64,000 bases of DNA from contig NZ_VFWX01000016.1 in NCBI RefSeq assembly GCF_006442965.1, forward strand, positions 83,153 through 147,152, read 5' to 3'. Numbering within the stretch: the stretch's first letter is position 1; each line of letters opens with the position of its first letter. The notes under the pieces were generated by a model. The model saw nothing but the letters and a program-made list of their open reading frames with translations, made no database searches and was not told where the DNA came from. Origin of the DNA: Mesorhizobium sp. CU3 (lineage in GTDB: Bacteria > Pseudomonadota > Alphaproteobacteria > Rhizobiales > Rhizobiaceae). Of the stretch, positions 33,675 through 42,947 are shown piece by piece. A program made the position numbers and the translations under genes.

Positions 33675-34134
33675 CCCCTACCCCCGGAATTGCCGTTATT
33701 CCTGCCGCGATGCGGCCTGTAGGGGTTTCATGCGCCCTTCATGATAAACGGGCGGTTACAACCCAGCGCAACCTTGTGGGGTTGGTTAAAACGGGCTTAC
33801 CGGAAAATCGATAAAATCGACGAATGGCAGTCGTTGACGTTTTTCTTGAGCCCCGACACCTTGCGGCCGCGCTTGGGACACTACCCGCCCTTGCCTTCCT
33901 GACGAATTGCTATATAGACGCCCGCAATCTGCCGGTCCTTGCTGGGGGCTGAACGGAGGGCCGTGGCCTTTGAAAAGCCGCGACACGAAGCCAGAAGGGC
34001 TTCCAGCCTCCCGTGTCTCCGCTCTCGACCGTCTCGCGATGCTCCTTTCTTCCCCGCTTTGCCGGGTCAGACAAGTTGCAGAGGCTTAGCCGCGAGGGCC
34101 GGTCCAGAGAAACGAAGAAAGGCACTAAAACATA
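33675..34134. other. Intergenic region upstream of rpsF
   Basis: This is 460 bases without a convincing gene. It carries an AT-rich TATATA at 33911-33916 that could be part of a promoter, although the nearest -35-like TTGCCT is only 14 bases away. The leader hairpin is at 33982-34017. The TadG-like gene promoter on the minus strand must also lie here. Confidence 0.5.
33982..34017 (+). promoter_or_regulatory. Leader hairpin upstream of rpsF
   Basis: GACAC (33982-33986) pairs with GTGTC (34013-34017). Nested inside, GAAGCC (33987-33992) pairs with GGCTTC (33998-34003) around an AGAAG loop. It sits about 120 bases upstream of the rpsF ATG, where S6:S18-responsive leaders occur in other bacteria. 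The specific conserved CCG bulge was not confirmed. Confidence 0.4.
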
Positions 34135-34623
34135 ATGGCTCTTTACGAACATGTGTTTCTTGCCCGGCAGGACCTGTCGCAGCAGCAGGTTGACGCGCTT
34201 GTCGAACAGTACAAGGGCGTCATCTCCGCGAATGGCGGCTCGGTCGGCCGGATCGAGAACTGGGGACTGAAGTCCCTCACCTACCGGGTCAAGAAGAACC
34301 GGAAGGCTTACTACACGCTGATGGACATCAACTGCCCGCCGGCCGCGCTCAACGAGATGGAGCGCCAGATGGGCCTGTCGGAAGACGTGCTGCGCTTCCT
34401 CACCGTCAAGGTCGAGGCGCATGAGGAAGGCCCGTCGGCCATGATGCAGAAGCGCGAAGAGCGCTCCGAGCGCGGCGGCTTCGGCGACCGCGAGCGTGGC
34501 GACCGCGGTCCGCGTTCGTTCGGCGACCGCGATCGCGGCGACCGTGGCGATCGCCCGCCGCGCAGCTTCGATGGCGAGCGCGGTCCGCGCCGTCCGCGCG
34601 AAGCCGTTGAAGGAGCAGAATAA
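34135..34623 (+). CDS. rpsF: 30S ribosomal protein S6
   Basis: The protein has 162 residues. It begins MALYEHVFLARQDLSQQQVDALVEQYKGVI and contains the S6 core LKSLTYRVKKNRKAYYTLMDINCP. The last 55 residues are an arginine/aspartate/glycine-rich tail with repeated GDRG units (RERGDRGPRSFGDRDRGDRGD), longer than the E. coli version but common in Rhizobiales. S6 binds S18 in the small-subunit platform. The stop TAA overlaps the rpsR ATG by one base. Confidence 0.97.
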   Translation: MALYEHVFLARQDLSQQQVDALVEQYKGVISANGGSVGRIENWGLKSLTYRVKKNRKAYYTLMDINCPPAALNEMERQMGLSEDVLRFLTVKVEAHEEGPSAMMQKREERSERGGFGDRERGDRGPRSFGDRDRGDRGDRPPRSFDGERGPRRPREAVEGAE

Positions 34624-34871
34624 TGGTCGACATCAACCAGATCCCGACCCGGCGTCCGTTCCACCGCCGCCGCAAGACCTGCCCGTTCTCCGGCGCCAAC
34701 GCGCCCAAGATCGACTACAAGGACGTGCGTCTGCTGCAGCGCTACATTTCCGAGCGCGGCAAGATCGTGCCCTCGCGCATCACCGCTGTCAGCCAGAAGA
34801 AGCAACGCGAGCTCGCCAAGGCGATCAAGCGCGCCCGCTTCCTCGGCCTACTGCCCTACGTGGTTCGCTAA
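34623..34871 (+). CDS. rpsR: 30S ribosomal protein S18
   Basis: The protein has 82 residues: PFHRRRKTCPFSGANAPKIDYKDVRLLQRYISERGKIVPSRITAVSQKKQRELAKAIKRARFLGLLPY. This is a full-length S18. It pairs with S6 on the ribosome, and the genes overlap by one base. A repeat and a terminator-like hairpin separate it from rplI. Confidence 0.98.
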   Translation: MVDINQIPTRRPFHRRRKTCPFSGANAPKIDYKDVRLLQRYISERGKIVPSRITAVSQKKQRELAKAIKRARFLGLLPYVVR

Positions 34872-34883
34872 GGCCTTTGGTTT

Positions 34884-34932
34884 GACCATGATATTTTCCG
34901 AAAACCGGTATCCACTTTTCGGGATCATGGTC
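34884..34932. repeat. Nested palindromic repeat between rpsR and rplI
   Basis: GACCATGAT (34884-34892) pairs with ATCATGGTC (34924-34932), and inside CCGAAAA pairs with TTTTCGG. This is a known style of dispersed rhizobial intergenic palindrome (family knowledge). Only this copy was seen in the window. Confidence 0.7.
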
Positions 34933-34937
34933 TAGCA

Positions 34938-34964
34938 AGCGGGCGGCTTGCCGCCCGCTCTTTT
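34938..34964 (+). terminator. Terminator-like hairpin after rpsR
   Basis: A perfect 9-base stem AGCGGGCGG/CCGCCCGCT with a CTTG loop is followed by CTTTT. It could attenuate read-through from rpsF-rpsR into rplI. Confidence 0.65.
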
Positions 34965-35138
34965 CACCGGCGCGACGGGCGTGTCGGATTGAGCATCAAA
35001 TCCCGAGTTGGGGCCAAGGCCTCTAACTGCCGCGACAGGCAGGACAGCGACACCGGCGGCGACGCCCTTTTTGCTTCCTGACCTGTTCCAGAAAATCCGA
35101 CGCCATCCGCGATGGCGCCAAAACGAAGGAACGAAACC

Positions 35139-35723
35139 ATGGAAGTCATTCTCCTGGAGCGCATTTCCCGCCTCGGCCAGATGGGAGACACCGTCAAGGT
35201 CAAGGACGGGTTCGCCCGTAACTTCCTGCTCCCGCAGGGCAAGGCGCTGCGCGCCAACGACGCCAACAAGAAGAAGTTCGAGGGCCAGCGCGCCCAGCTC
35301 GAAGCCCGTAACCTGGAGCGCAAGTCGGAAGCGAGCCAAGTCGCCGAGAAGCTCGACGGCAAGAACTTCATCGTCGTGCGCTCGGCCGGCGAAACCGGCC
35401 AGCTCTACGGTTCGGTGTCGACCCGCGACATCGCCGACCTGCTCACCGCCGAGGGCTTCAGCGTCAACCGCAACCAGATCGAGCTCAACCACCCGATCAA
35501 GACCATCGGCCTGACCAATGTGGCGATCGCGCTGCACCCGGAAGTCGAGGTTACCGTGACGCTCAACATCGCCCGCTCGGCCGACGAAGCCGAGCGCCAG
35601 GCCAAGGGCGAGACGCTGACCACCGCCGAAGCCATCTATGGCGACGACATCAACGACAACGCGCGTCCGGAGAACTTCTTCGACCCGAACGCCGAGTTCG
35701 AAGGCGGCGAAGAGAACGCCTGA
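35139..35723 (+). CDS. rplI: 50S ribosomal protein L9
   Basis: The protein has 194 residues from the ATG at 35139, with AAGGAACG upstream. The N-terminal domain MEVILLERISRLGQMGDTVKVKDGFARNFLLPQGKAL is the L9 signature, and the C-terminal domain and connecting helix follow. The acidic C-terminal extension (DPNAEFEGGEENA) is typical of alphaproteobacteria. It belongs to the rpsF-rpsR-rplI group and is followed by a strong terminator. Confidence 0.97.
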   Translation: MEVILLERISRLGQMGDTVKVKDGFARNFLLPQGKALRANDANKKKFEGQRAQLEARNLERKSEASQVAEKLDGKNFIVVRSAGETGQLYGSVSTRDIADLLTAEGFSVNRNQIELNHPIKTIGLTNVAIALHPEVEVTVTLNIARSADEAERQAKGETLTTAEAIYGDDINDNARPENFFDPNAEFEGGEENA

Positions 35724-35745
35724 TCTCGCAAACTTGATCGGGCCA

Positions 35746-35770
35746 AGCCGGGGCACTGCCCCGGCTTTTC
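35746..35770 (+). terminator. Rho-independent terminator after rplI
   Basis: A perfect 9-base stem AGCCGGGGC/GCCCCGGCT with an ACT loop is followed by a run of T. It lies 22 bases after the rplI stop. Confidence 0.85.
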
Positions 35771-35986
35771 AGGCCTCCAGATATTCTGGACTAACGCCCG
35801 GGTCATCGACCTGGGCTTTTTTGTGCCAATCGGAACTTTCCGACACCCTATATCTTGATGCAAGATTGCAGCGTGGCGCGTCGATTGGACGCGGGCGACG
35901 CGCTGTGGCAACTTCGATTTGGCATTCCAGTCCGGTTACCGGGCCAGTCCAATTACCCGGTGCCCCGACTGAGGGGACATTTGGTC

Positions 35987-37282
35987 ATGAATATCCTGCT
36001 GAAACACGTTCTCGAGCGCTTGGTGCATGTCGGCAACCTCAAGGTGACCGGGCCGAAGGGCTCGACGCACAAGTTCGGCGACGGCAGCGGCGAGCCGGTG
36101 CACATCAGCATCAAGACCAGGCATGCCGAACGCGCCATCACCTTCGACCCGATGCTGGCGGTGCCTGAAGCCTATATGGACGGCGAGCTCGACGTGATCG
36201 AAGGCGGCGTTCTCGGGCTGATGCGCATCGCCTTCCAGAACATGGGCTCGAGCGGCATCGACGTGACCTGGTCGAAAGCGATCGAGGGCCTGCGCCACGC
36301 CTTCCGCCGGCTCCAGCAGATCAACACCGCCGCGCGCTCGCGCCGAAACGTCGAGCGCCACTACGACCTGTCGGGCGATCTCTACAAACTCTTCCTCGAC
36401 GAGGACATGCAGTATTCCTGCGCCTATTTCGAACAGCCCGACATGACGCTGGACGAGGCGCAGTTGGCCAAAAAGCGCCACATCGCCGCCAAACTGAGGT
36501 TGAAGGCCGGCCAGACAGTGCTCGACATCGGCTCCGGCTGGGGCGGGCTCGGCCTCTATCTTGCCCAGGCTTTCGACGTCGACGTGCAGGGCGTGACCTT
36601 GTCGACCGAGCAGCATGGGGTGGCCACCGACCGCGCGCATGCGCAAGGGCTGCAGGACCGCGTGCATTTCGAGCTCAAGGATTACCGCGCGCTCAACGAA
36701 CGCTTCGACCGCGTCGTCTCGGTCGGCATGTTCGAGCATGTCGGTCTCAATCACTACCGCACCTTCTTCGAGAAGACAGCGACGCTTCTGAAGCCCGACG
36801 GGGTGATGCTGCTTCACACCATCGGCCGCTCCGGCGTGCCATGGGCGACCAGCGCCTTCATCCGCAAATACATCTTCCCGGGCGGCTACATCCCGGCGCT
36901 TTCCGAGGTGATGCCGGCGATCGAGAAATCCGGCCTCGTCATCACCGACATCGAGGTGTTGCGGCTCCACTACGCCGATACGCTCAAGCATTGGGCCCTG
37001 CGCTTTGCAGCTAACCGCGACAAGGCCAAGGCGATCTATGACGAGCGCTTCTGCCGCATGTGGGAGTTCTATCTCGCCGCTTCGGAAGCCGCTTTCCGCT
37101 GGCAGGACCTGGTGATCTTCCAGTTCCAGCTCGCGAAGAGGAACGACACGCTGCCGGTGACGCGCGACTACATGGCCAAATGCGAGAAGGCGCTGGAGCT
37201 GCGCGATCGCGGCCACGAAGAGCCAGCCGCGCCAGTTGCCCAGCCGGCCAAGCCGACGCGCAGGCGCAAGAAGGTGGAATGA
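35987..37282 (+). CDS. Cyclopropane-fatty-acyl-phospholipid synthase family methyltransferase
   Basis: The protein has 431 residues from the ATG at 35987, with GAGGGGAC upstream. An N-terminal lipid-binding domain is followed by the methyltransferase core with VLDIGSGWGGLGLYLAQ (SAM site), VTLSTEQ, and FDRVVSVGMFEHVG. ERHYDLSGDLYKLFLDEDMQYSCAYF is the family hallmark. It adds a methylene bridge to unsaturated acyl chains of membrane phospholipids. Rhizobia often have two paralogues, so the symbol cfa is withheld. The basic C-terminus (PTRRRKKVE) is short. A terminator-like hairpin follows. Confidence 0.92.
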   Translation: MNILLKHVLERLVHVGNLKVTGPKGSTHKFGDGSGEPVHISIKTRHAERAITFDPMLAVPEAYMDGELDVIEGGVLGLMRIAFQNMGSSGIDVTWSKAIEGLRHAFRRLQQINTAARSRRNVERHYDLSGDLYKLFLDEDMQYSCAYFEQPDMTLDEAQLAKKRHIAAKLRLKAGQTVLDIGSGWGGLGLYLAQAFDVDVQGVTLSTEQHGVATDRAHAQGLQDRVHFELKDYRALNERFDRVVSVGMFEHVGLNHYRTFFEKTATLLKPDGVMLLHTIGRSGVPWATSAFIRKYIFPGGYIPALSEVMPAIEKSGLVITDIEVLRLHYADTLKHWALRFAANRDKAKAIYDERFCRMWEFYLAASEAAFRWQDLVIFQFQLAKRNDTLPVTRDYMAKCEKALELRDRGHEEPAAPVAQPAKPTRRRKKVE

Positions 37283-37322
37283 CGGCGCATTGCCGCTTGC
37301 CATCAGGGCCTGACGCCACGAA

Positions 37323-37346
37323 AAAGGTCTCGTTCGCGAGGCCTTT
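37323..37346 (+). terminator. Terminator-like hairpin after the CFA synthase gene
   Basis: AAAGGTCTCG pairs with CGAGGCCTTT (one G-U pair) around a TTCG tetraloop. It ends three bases before the YnfA-like start codon, so it could also modulate that gene. Confidence 0.6.
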
Positions 37347-37349
37347 CTC

Positions 37350-37673
37350 ATGACCTACCTCATCTACATCGCAGCCGCGCTTGCCGAAATCGCCGGCTGC
37401 TTCTCGTTCTGGTCGTGGTGGCGGATGACGAAATCGCCACTCTGGTTGATCCCAGGCCTCGTCTCGCTGGCGCTGTTCGCTTTCCTGCTGTCGCTGGTCG
37501 ACACGGACGCCGCCGGTCGTGCCTATGCCGCCTATGGCGGCATCTACATCGCTGCCTCGCTCGGCTGGCTTTGGTTGGTCGAAGGCGTGCGGCCCGACCG
37601 GTGGGATCTGGTGGGCGCGGCGCTCTGCATCGCCGGCGCCTCGGTCATCCTTCTGGCGCCTCGGGGAGCTTAA
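37350..37673 (+). CDS. YnfA/UPF0060 family small membrane protein
   Basis: The protein has 107 residues and four membrane segments: LIYIAAALAEIAGCFSFWSWW, PLWLIPGLVSLALFAFLLSL, AYAAYGGIYIAASLGWLWLVEG, and WDLVGAALCIAGASVILLAPRG. It matches the UPF0060 family, related to small multidrug resistance transporters. Transport function is not established. The next gene starts three bases later. Confidence 0.92.
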   Translation: MTYLIYIAAALAEIAGCFSFWSWWRMTKSPLWLIPGLVSLALFAFLLSLVDTDAAGRAYAAYGGIYIAASLGWLWLVEGVRPDRWDLVGAALCIAGASVILLAPRGA

Positions 37674-37676
37674 GCG

Positions 37677-38642
37677 ATGGAACTCCCCGCCGCATTGCGG
37701 CAAGGCGTCGACAGTCTGCTCGAAAAGGTGCCGCTGGCGACACTCAAGCAGGCCGCGAAGACGCTTTCGGAACGCTACCGCGCCGAACTGCGCGACGGCC
37801 GCCTGCATATGGGCGAGGACATTGCTGTCAAGGCTTACCTCGCGACGAGGCTGCCCGCCACCTATGCCGCCGTGCGCGCCAGCCTCGATGCGCTGGCCGA
37901 TGCGCGCCCGGATTTCCAGCCCAAGAGCCTGCTCGATGTCGGTGCCGGGCCTGGCACGATGCTTTGGGCCACGACAGACGCCTGGCCGGAGTTGGAACAG
38001 GCCGTCTTGGTCGAGGCAAGTGCAGCGGTGCGCAAGGTCGGGCAGTCGCTGGCAGCCAGCAAGATTGCCGCCCGCACCGACTGGATCGCCGGCGATGCGA
38101 CAATCGATCTCGACGGCCTCAAGCCTGCCGATCTGGTCAGCATCGCCTATGTGCTCGACGAAGTCGCGCCGGCCTCGCTGCCGAAACTCGTCGGCCGGCT
38201 CTGGCAGCTGACGGCCGACACGATGCTCATCGTCGAGCCCGGCACGCCGGCCGGCTGGCAGCGCGTCCTTGCCGCGCGACAGCAACTTATCGGGGCGGGC
38301 GCGCATGTCCTGGCACCCTGCCCGCATGACGTGCCCTGCCCGCTCGCGCCCCCCGACTGGTGCCATTTCGCTCGCCGCGTCGCTCGCTCGCGGCTGCATC
38401 GGCTGGTCAAGGACGCCGACGTGCCGTGGGAGGACGAGAAGTTCGTCTATCTCGCCGCGTCGCGGCATGCGGCGCCAGCGCACCCGGCACGGGTGATCGC
38501 GCCGCCAAAGGGCGGCTCCGGCAGGGTGGTGCTGAAACTCTGCCGGCCGGACGGCAGCGCCGGCGAGCACCTGTTCAGCAAGCGCGACGGGGACGTGTTC
38601 AAGGCGGCGCGGCGGGCGGACTGGGGCGATACGATTGGCTGA
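37677..38642 (+). CDS. Rsm22-family small-subunit methyltransferase-like protein
   Basis: The protein has 321 residues. A SAM-binding segment reads SLLDVGAGPGTMLWAT. The cysteine cluster in APCPHDVPCPLAPPDWCHFARRV and the following RVARSRLHRLVK are characteristic of the Rsm22 family, related to the mitochondrial ribosome assembly factor. The cysteines may hold an iron-sulfur cluster (family knowledge). It likely helps small-subunit maturation. It is adjacent to the YnfA-like gene, and the long inverted repeat follows. Confidence 0.88.
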   Translation: MELPAALRQGVDSLLEKVPLATLKQAAKTLSERYRAELRDGRLHMGEDIAVKAYLATRLPATYAAVRASLDALADARPDFQPKSLLDVGAGPGTMLWATTDAWPELEQAVLVEASAAVRKVGQSLAASKIAARTDWIAGDATIDLDGLKPADLVSIAYVLDEVAPASLPKLVGRLWQLTADTMLIVEPGTPAGWQRVLAARQQLIGAGAHVLAPCPHDVPCPLAPPDWCHFARRVARSRLHRLVKDADVPWEDEKFVYLAASRHAAPAHPARVIAPPKGGSGRVVLKLCRPDGSAGEHLFSKRDGDVFKAARRADWGDTIG

Positions 38643-39192
38643 GCAGCGTCGGCGGTGCGTTGGCAATTGGCCCGAGAACGTCCGAACGTCGTCATCCACG
38701 GGCGGAGCGGGAGCGAAGCGGACGCGCAGACCCGAGGATCCATTCCGTGACCTCGGGCAAGGGGTGAAGACGGTGCAGAAAAGAGCTCATTCTGAACCGC
38801 TGCAACGCTCATGCGTCACGGAATGGATCCTCGGGTCTGCGCGCGTCGCTTCGCTCCTTGCTCCGCCCGTGGATGACAACTTGATGGGTGTTTCGGCTAA
38901 TCTTGAACGCCCAAATTTTTTCGCGTGAACAAACGCGGCAGCTTGCGAACAGCGAGCACTCCGCGGCAGTGAGTATATAAATTGTTCTTGCTTCGTTCCA
39001 TATCCGCAACTAAGAATGGTGCCTTGCCGAGTCAACCGGAATCGGGCCACCGGAATACTGTCCTGTGGATGGCTCGGCGTTCCTGTGAACAACGTGAATC
39101 CAGCCCGCATCGACACGCACTGTTGCAGAAAGGTCAGCACTCGATCCGTCTCCTTCTGATATCGGGAAGGCGGGATCGAAATCGGGGACATC
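38643..39192. other. Intergenic region between the Rsm22-like gene and dnaB
   Basis: This is 550 bases without a convincing gene. The first part holds a long inverted repeat (38691-38877). The remaining 300 bases have lower GC, with AT-rich words such as GTATATAAATTG near 38973, and presumably include the dnaB promoter. Confidence 0.5.
38691..38877. repeat. Long inverted repeat with 61- and 63-base arms
   Basis: The left arm (38691-38751) begins GTCATCCACGGGCGGAGCG. The right arm (38815-38877) ends GCTCCGCCCGTGGATGAC. Both contain GGATCC within ATTCCGTGAC/GTCACGGAAT context. Arms differ at a few places near the GAAGCG/CGCTTC region. A 63-base spacer separates them. Similar paired elements are common in Mesorhizobium genomes (family knowledge). 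Confidence 0.9.
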
Positions 39193-40683
39193 ATGGCAGA
39201 GGCGGCGAGAAAATTCGGCGCGGCGGAGACGCCGCTTTATCGCGAGGCACCGAACAACATCGAGGCCGAGCAGGCGCTGCTTGGCGCCATCCTCGTCAAC
39301 AACGACGCCTTCTACCGTGTCTCGGATTTTCTCAAGCCGGCGCATTTCCATGAGCCGCTGCACCGCCGGATCTTCGAAGTGGCGGCGGAGCTGATCCGCA
39401 TGGGCAAGATCGCGACGCCGATCACGCTCAAGACCTTCCTGCCGGCCGACGAGAAAGTCGGCGACATGACGGTCGCGCAATATGTCGTGCGGCTCGCGGT
39501 CGAGGCCGTCACCGTCGTCAACGCCACCGACTACGGCCGCGCCATCTACGACCTCGCGACGCGCCGCGCGCTGATCACCGTCGGCGAGGACATGGTCAAC
39601 ATCGCCTATGACGCGCCGGTCGACATGTCGCCTTCCGACCAGATCGAGGATGCCGAGCGGCGCCTGTTCGAGCTCGCCGAAACCGGCCGCTACGACGGCG
39701 GCTTCGAAAGCTTCAACGACGCGGTGAAGACCGCCGTCGACATGGCCAACGCCGCCTATATGCGCGACGGCCATCTTTCCGGAATCGCCACCGGCCTGCG
39801 CGACCTCGATCGCCGCATGGGCGGGTTGCAGCCCTCCGACCTCATCGTGCTTGCCGGACGTCCCGGCATGGGCAAGACGTCTCTCGCCACCAACATCGCC
39901 TTCAACATCGCCGAGGCCTACGTGCCGGCGCAGCAGGCCGATGGCTCCTTCAAGGCGGCCAATGGCGGCGTGGTCGGTTTCTTCTCGCTGGAAATGTCGT
40001 CGGAGCAGCTCGCCACCCGCATCATCTCCGAGCAGACCGAGATCTCGTCGTCGAAAATCCGCCGCGGCGAGATCACCGAGATGGATTTCGAAAAGCTCGT
40101 CGCCTGCTCGCAGACGATGCAAAAAATTCCGCTGTTCATCGACCAGACCGGCGGTATCTCGATCGCACAGCTTTCGGCGCGCGCGCGCCGGCTGAAGCGC
40201 CAGCGCGGCCTCGACCTCATCGTCATCGACTATATCCAGCTGATGCAGGGCTCGAGCGCGAAGGCCTCGCAGAATCGCGTCCAGGAAATCACCGAGATCA
40301 CCACCGGCCTGAAGGCGCTGGCCAAGGAGCTCGGCGTGCCGATCATCGCGCTGTCGCAGCTGTCGCGTCAGGTCGAAAGCCGCGACGACAAGCGCCCGCA
40401 GCTCTCGGACCTGCGCGAATCCGGCTCCATCGAGCAGGACGCCGACGTGGTGCTGTTCGTCTACCGCGAGGAGTATTACCTCAAGAACCGCGAGCCGAAG
40501 CTCGGCACCGAGGAATACGTCAAGTGGGAAAACGAAATGAACGAGGCGCGCGGCAAGGCCGAGTGCATCGTCGCCAAGCAGCGCCACGGACCGACCGGCA
40601 CCGTCAGCCTCGCCTTCCACGGCGAGTTCACGCGGTTCTCCGATCTGGCGGAAGAGCATCATCTGCCGGAGAGGTTTGAGTAG
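39193..40683 (+). CDS. dnaB: Replicative DNA helicase
   Basis: The protein has 496 residues. The N-terminal domain starts YREAPNNIEAEQALLGAILVNNDAFYRVSDFL. The RecA-like C-terminal domain has Walker A GRPGMGKTSLA near residue 222, FFSLEMSSEQLATRI, the Walker B LIVIDYIQLMQG, and the DnaB motif LRESGSIEQDADVVLFVYRE. It unwinds DNA at the replication fork. radA follows after three bases. Confidence 0.97.
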   Translation: MAEAARKFGAAETPLYREAPNNIEAEQALLGAILVNNDAFYRVSDFLKPAHFHEPLHRRIFEVAAELIRMGKIATPITLKTFLPADEKVGDMTVAQYVVRLAVEAVTVVNATDYGRAIYDLATRRALITVGEDMVNIAYDAPVDMSPSDQIEDAERRLFELAETGRYDGGFESFNDAVKTAVDMANAAYMRDGHLSGIATGLRDLDRRMGGLQPSDLIVLAGRPGMGKTSLATNIAFNIAEAYVPAQQADGSFKAANGGVVGFFSLEMSSEQLATRIISEQTEISSSKIRRGEITEMDFEKLVACSQTMQKIPLFIDQTGGISIAQLSARARRLKRQRGLDLIVIDYIQLMQGSSAKASQNRVQEITEITTGLKALAKELGVPIIALSQLSRQVESRDDKRPQLSDLRESGSIEQDADVVLFVYREEYYLKNREPKLGTEEYVKWENEMNEARGKAECIVAKQRHGPTGTVSLAFHGEFTRFSDLAEEHHLPERFE

Positions 40684-40686
40684 CTT

Positions 40687-42090
<1,404 letters not shown>

Positions 42091-42135
42091 TACGGTCCGT
42101 CGGACCGTGAACAGAGATCGGAGTGGGGCAAAAAC

Positions 42136-42825
42136 ATGCCGATTACGCTGCTTGACGGAATACTCGTCGGCTTCACCCTGGTCTCGGCAATGCTTGCCAT
42201 GGTGCGCGGCTTTTCTCGCGAAGTGCTGTCGGTGGTTTCCTGGGCAGCGGCTGCAGCGGCGGCGTTCTTCTTCTACAAGCCCGTGCTGCCCTATGTTCAG
42301 CCCTATGTCGAGAACGACAAGATCGCCATGGCGGCCTCCGCCGGCGTCGTCTTCATCATTGCGCTGATCGTCGTCTCCGTCATCACCATGAAGCTTGCCG
42401 ACTGGATCATCGATTCACGCATCGGCGCGCTCGACCGCACGCTCGGCTTCCTCTATGGCGCGGCGCGCGGCATCCTGGTGGTCGCAGTGGCGCTGTTGTT
42501 CTTCAACTGGCTGGCCGGCGCCAAGGCGCCAGCCTGGATCGCCAACGCCAAGTCGCGGCCACTGCTCGAGACGATCGGCGCCAAGCTGGAAAGCGTGCTG
42601 CCGGAAAACACCGAAGAACTGGTCAACAAATACACGCATAAGGGCGCGCCGCAGGCAGGCGCGCCGGCGACCGGCGACCAGCCAGCGGCCGAGCCGCCGG
42701 CCGGCGACGACAATGCGCCGGCGCCCGACGACAGCGAGGGCGACGCCCCGGCCGACAACGAGCCGGCGCCAGCCACACCTGCGCCCGCTCCGGCCCCCGC
42801 CCCCGCTCCAGCGCCGGCAAACTGA
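42136..42825 (+). CDS. CvpA family membrane protein
   Basis: The protein has 229 residues. Four membrane helices lie in the first 130 residues: LLDGILVGFTLVSAMLAMVRG, VVSWAAAAAAAFFFY, AASAGVVFIIALIVVSVITM, and GILVVAVALLFFNWLAG. The signature MVRGFSREVLSVVSW is present. The C-terminal 60 residues are rich in Pro, Ala, Asp and Glu and end in a run of PA repeats, likely a disordered periplasmic or cytoplasmic tail. CvpA proteins are linked with colicin V production and envelope robustness, and the gene often precedes purF, as here. Confidence 0.9.
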   Translation: MPITLLDGILVGFTLVSAMLAMVRGFSREVLSVVSWAAAAAAAFFFYKPVLPYVQPYVENDKIAMAASAGVVFIIALIVVSVITMKLADWIIDSRIGALDRTLGFLYGAARGILVVAVALLFFNWLAGAKAPAWIANAKSRPLLETIGAKLESVLPENTEELVNKYTHKGAPQAGAPATGDQPAAEPPAGDDNAPAPDDSEGDAPADNEPAPATPAPAPAPAPAPAPAN

Positions 42826-42891
42826 TTGCCGGCCGGGCCTAACGCCGCTTAGGCCTGACTGGCACCGGTTGTGAATGCAAGAAAGCGTGCG

Positions 42892-42920
42892 TTGCGTTCT
42901 GCGAGCGATCGCCCTATATG
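42892..42920 (+). promoter_or_regulatory. Candidate purF promoter
   Basis: TTGCGT (42892-42897) and TATATG (42915-42920) are 17 bases apart. The -10 element includes the first possible purF ATG (42918), which argues that translation starts at the second ATG, 42948. Confidence 0.4.
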
Positions 42921-42947
42921 GCAGCTTTAGCGGAGCTTGAGCACCAG

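Noticed and set aside
33891..33916. TTGCCT and TATATA as a rpsF promoter
   Set aside because: The spacing is only 14 bases, too short for a sigma-70 promoter, so it was not listed as a promoter.
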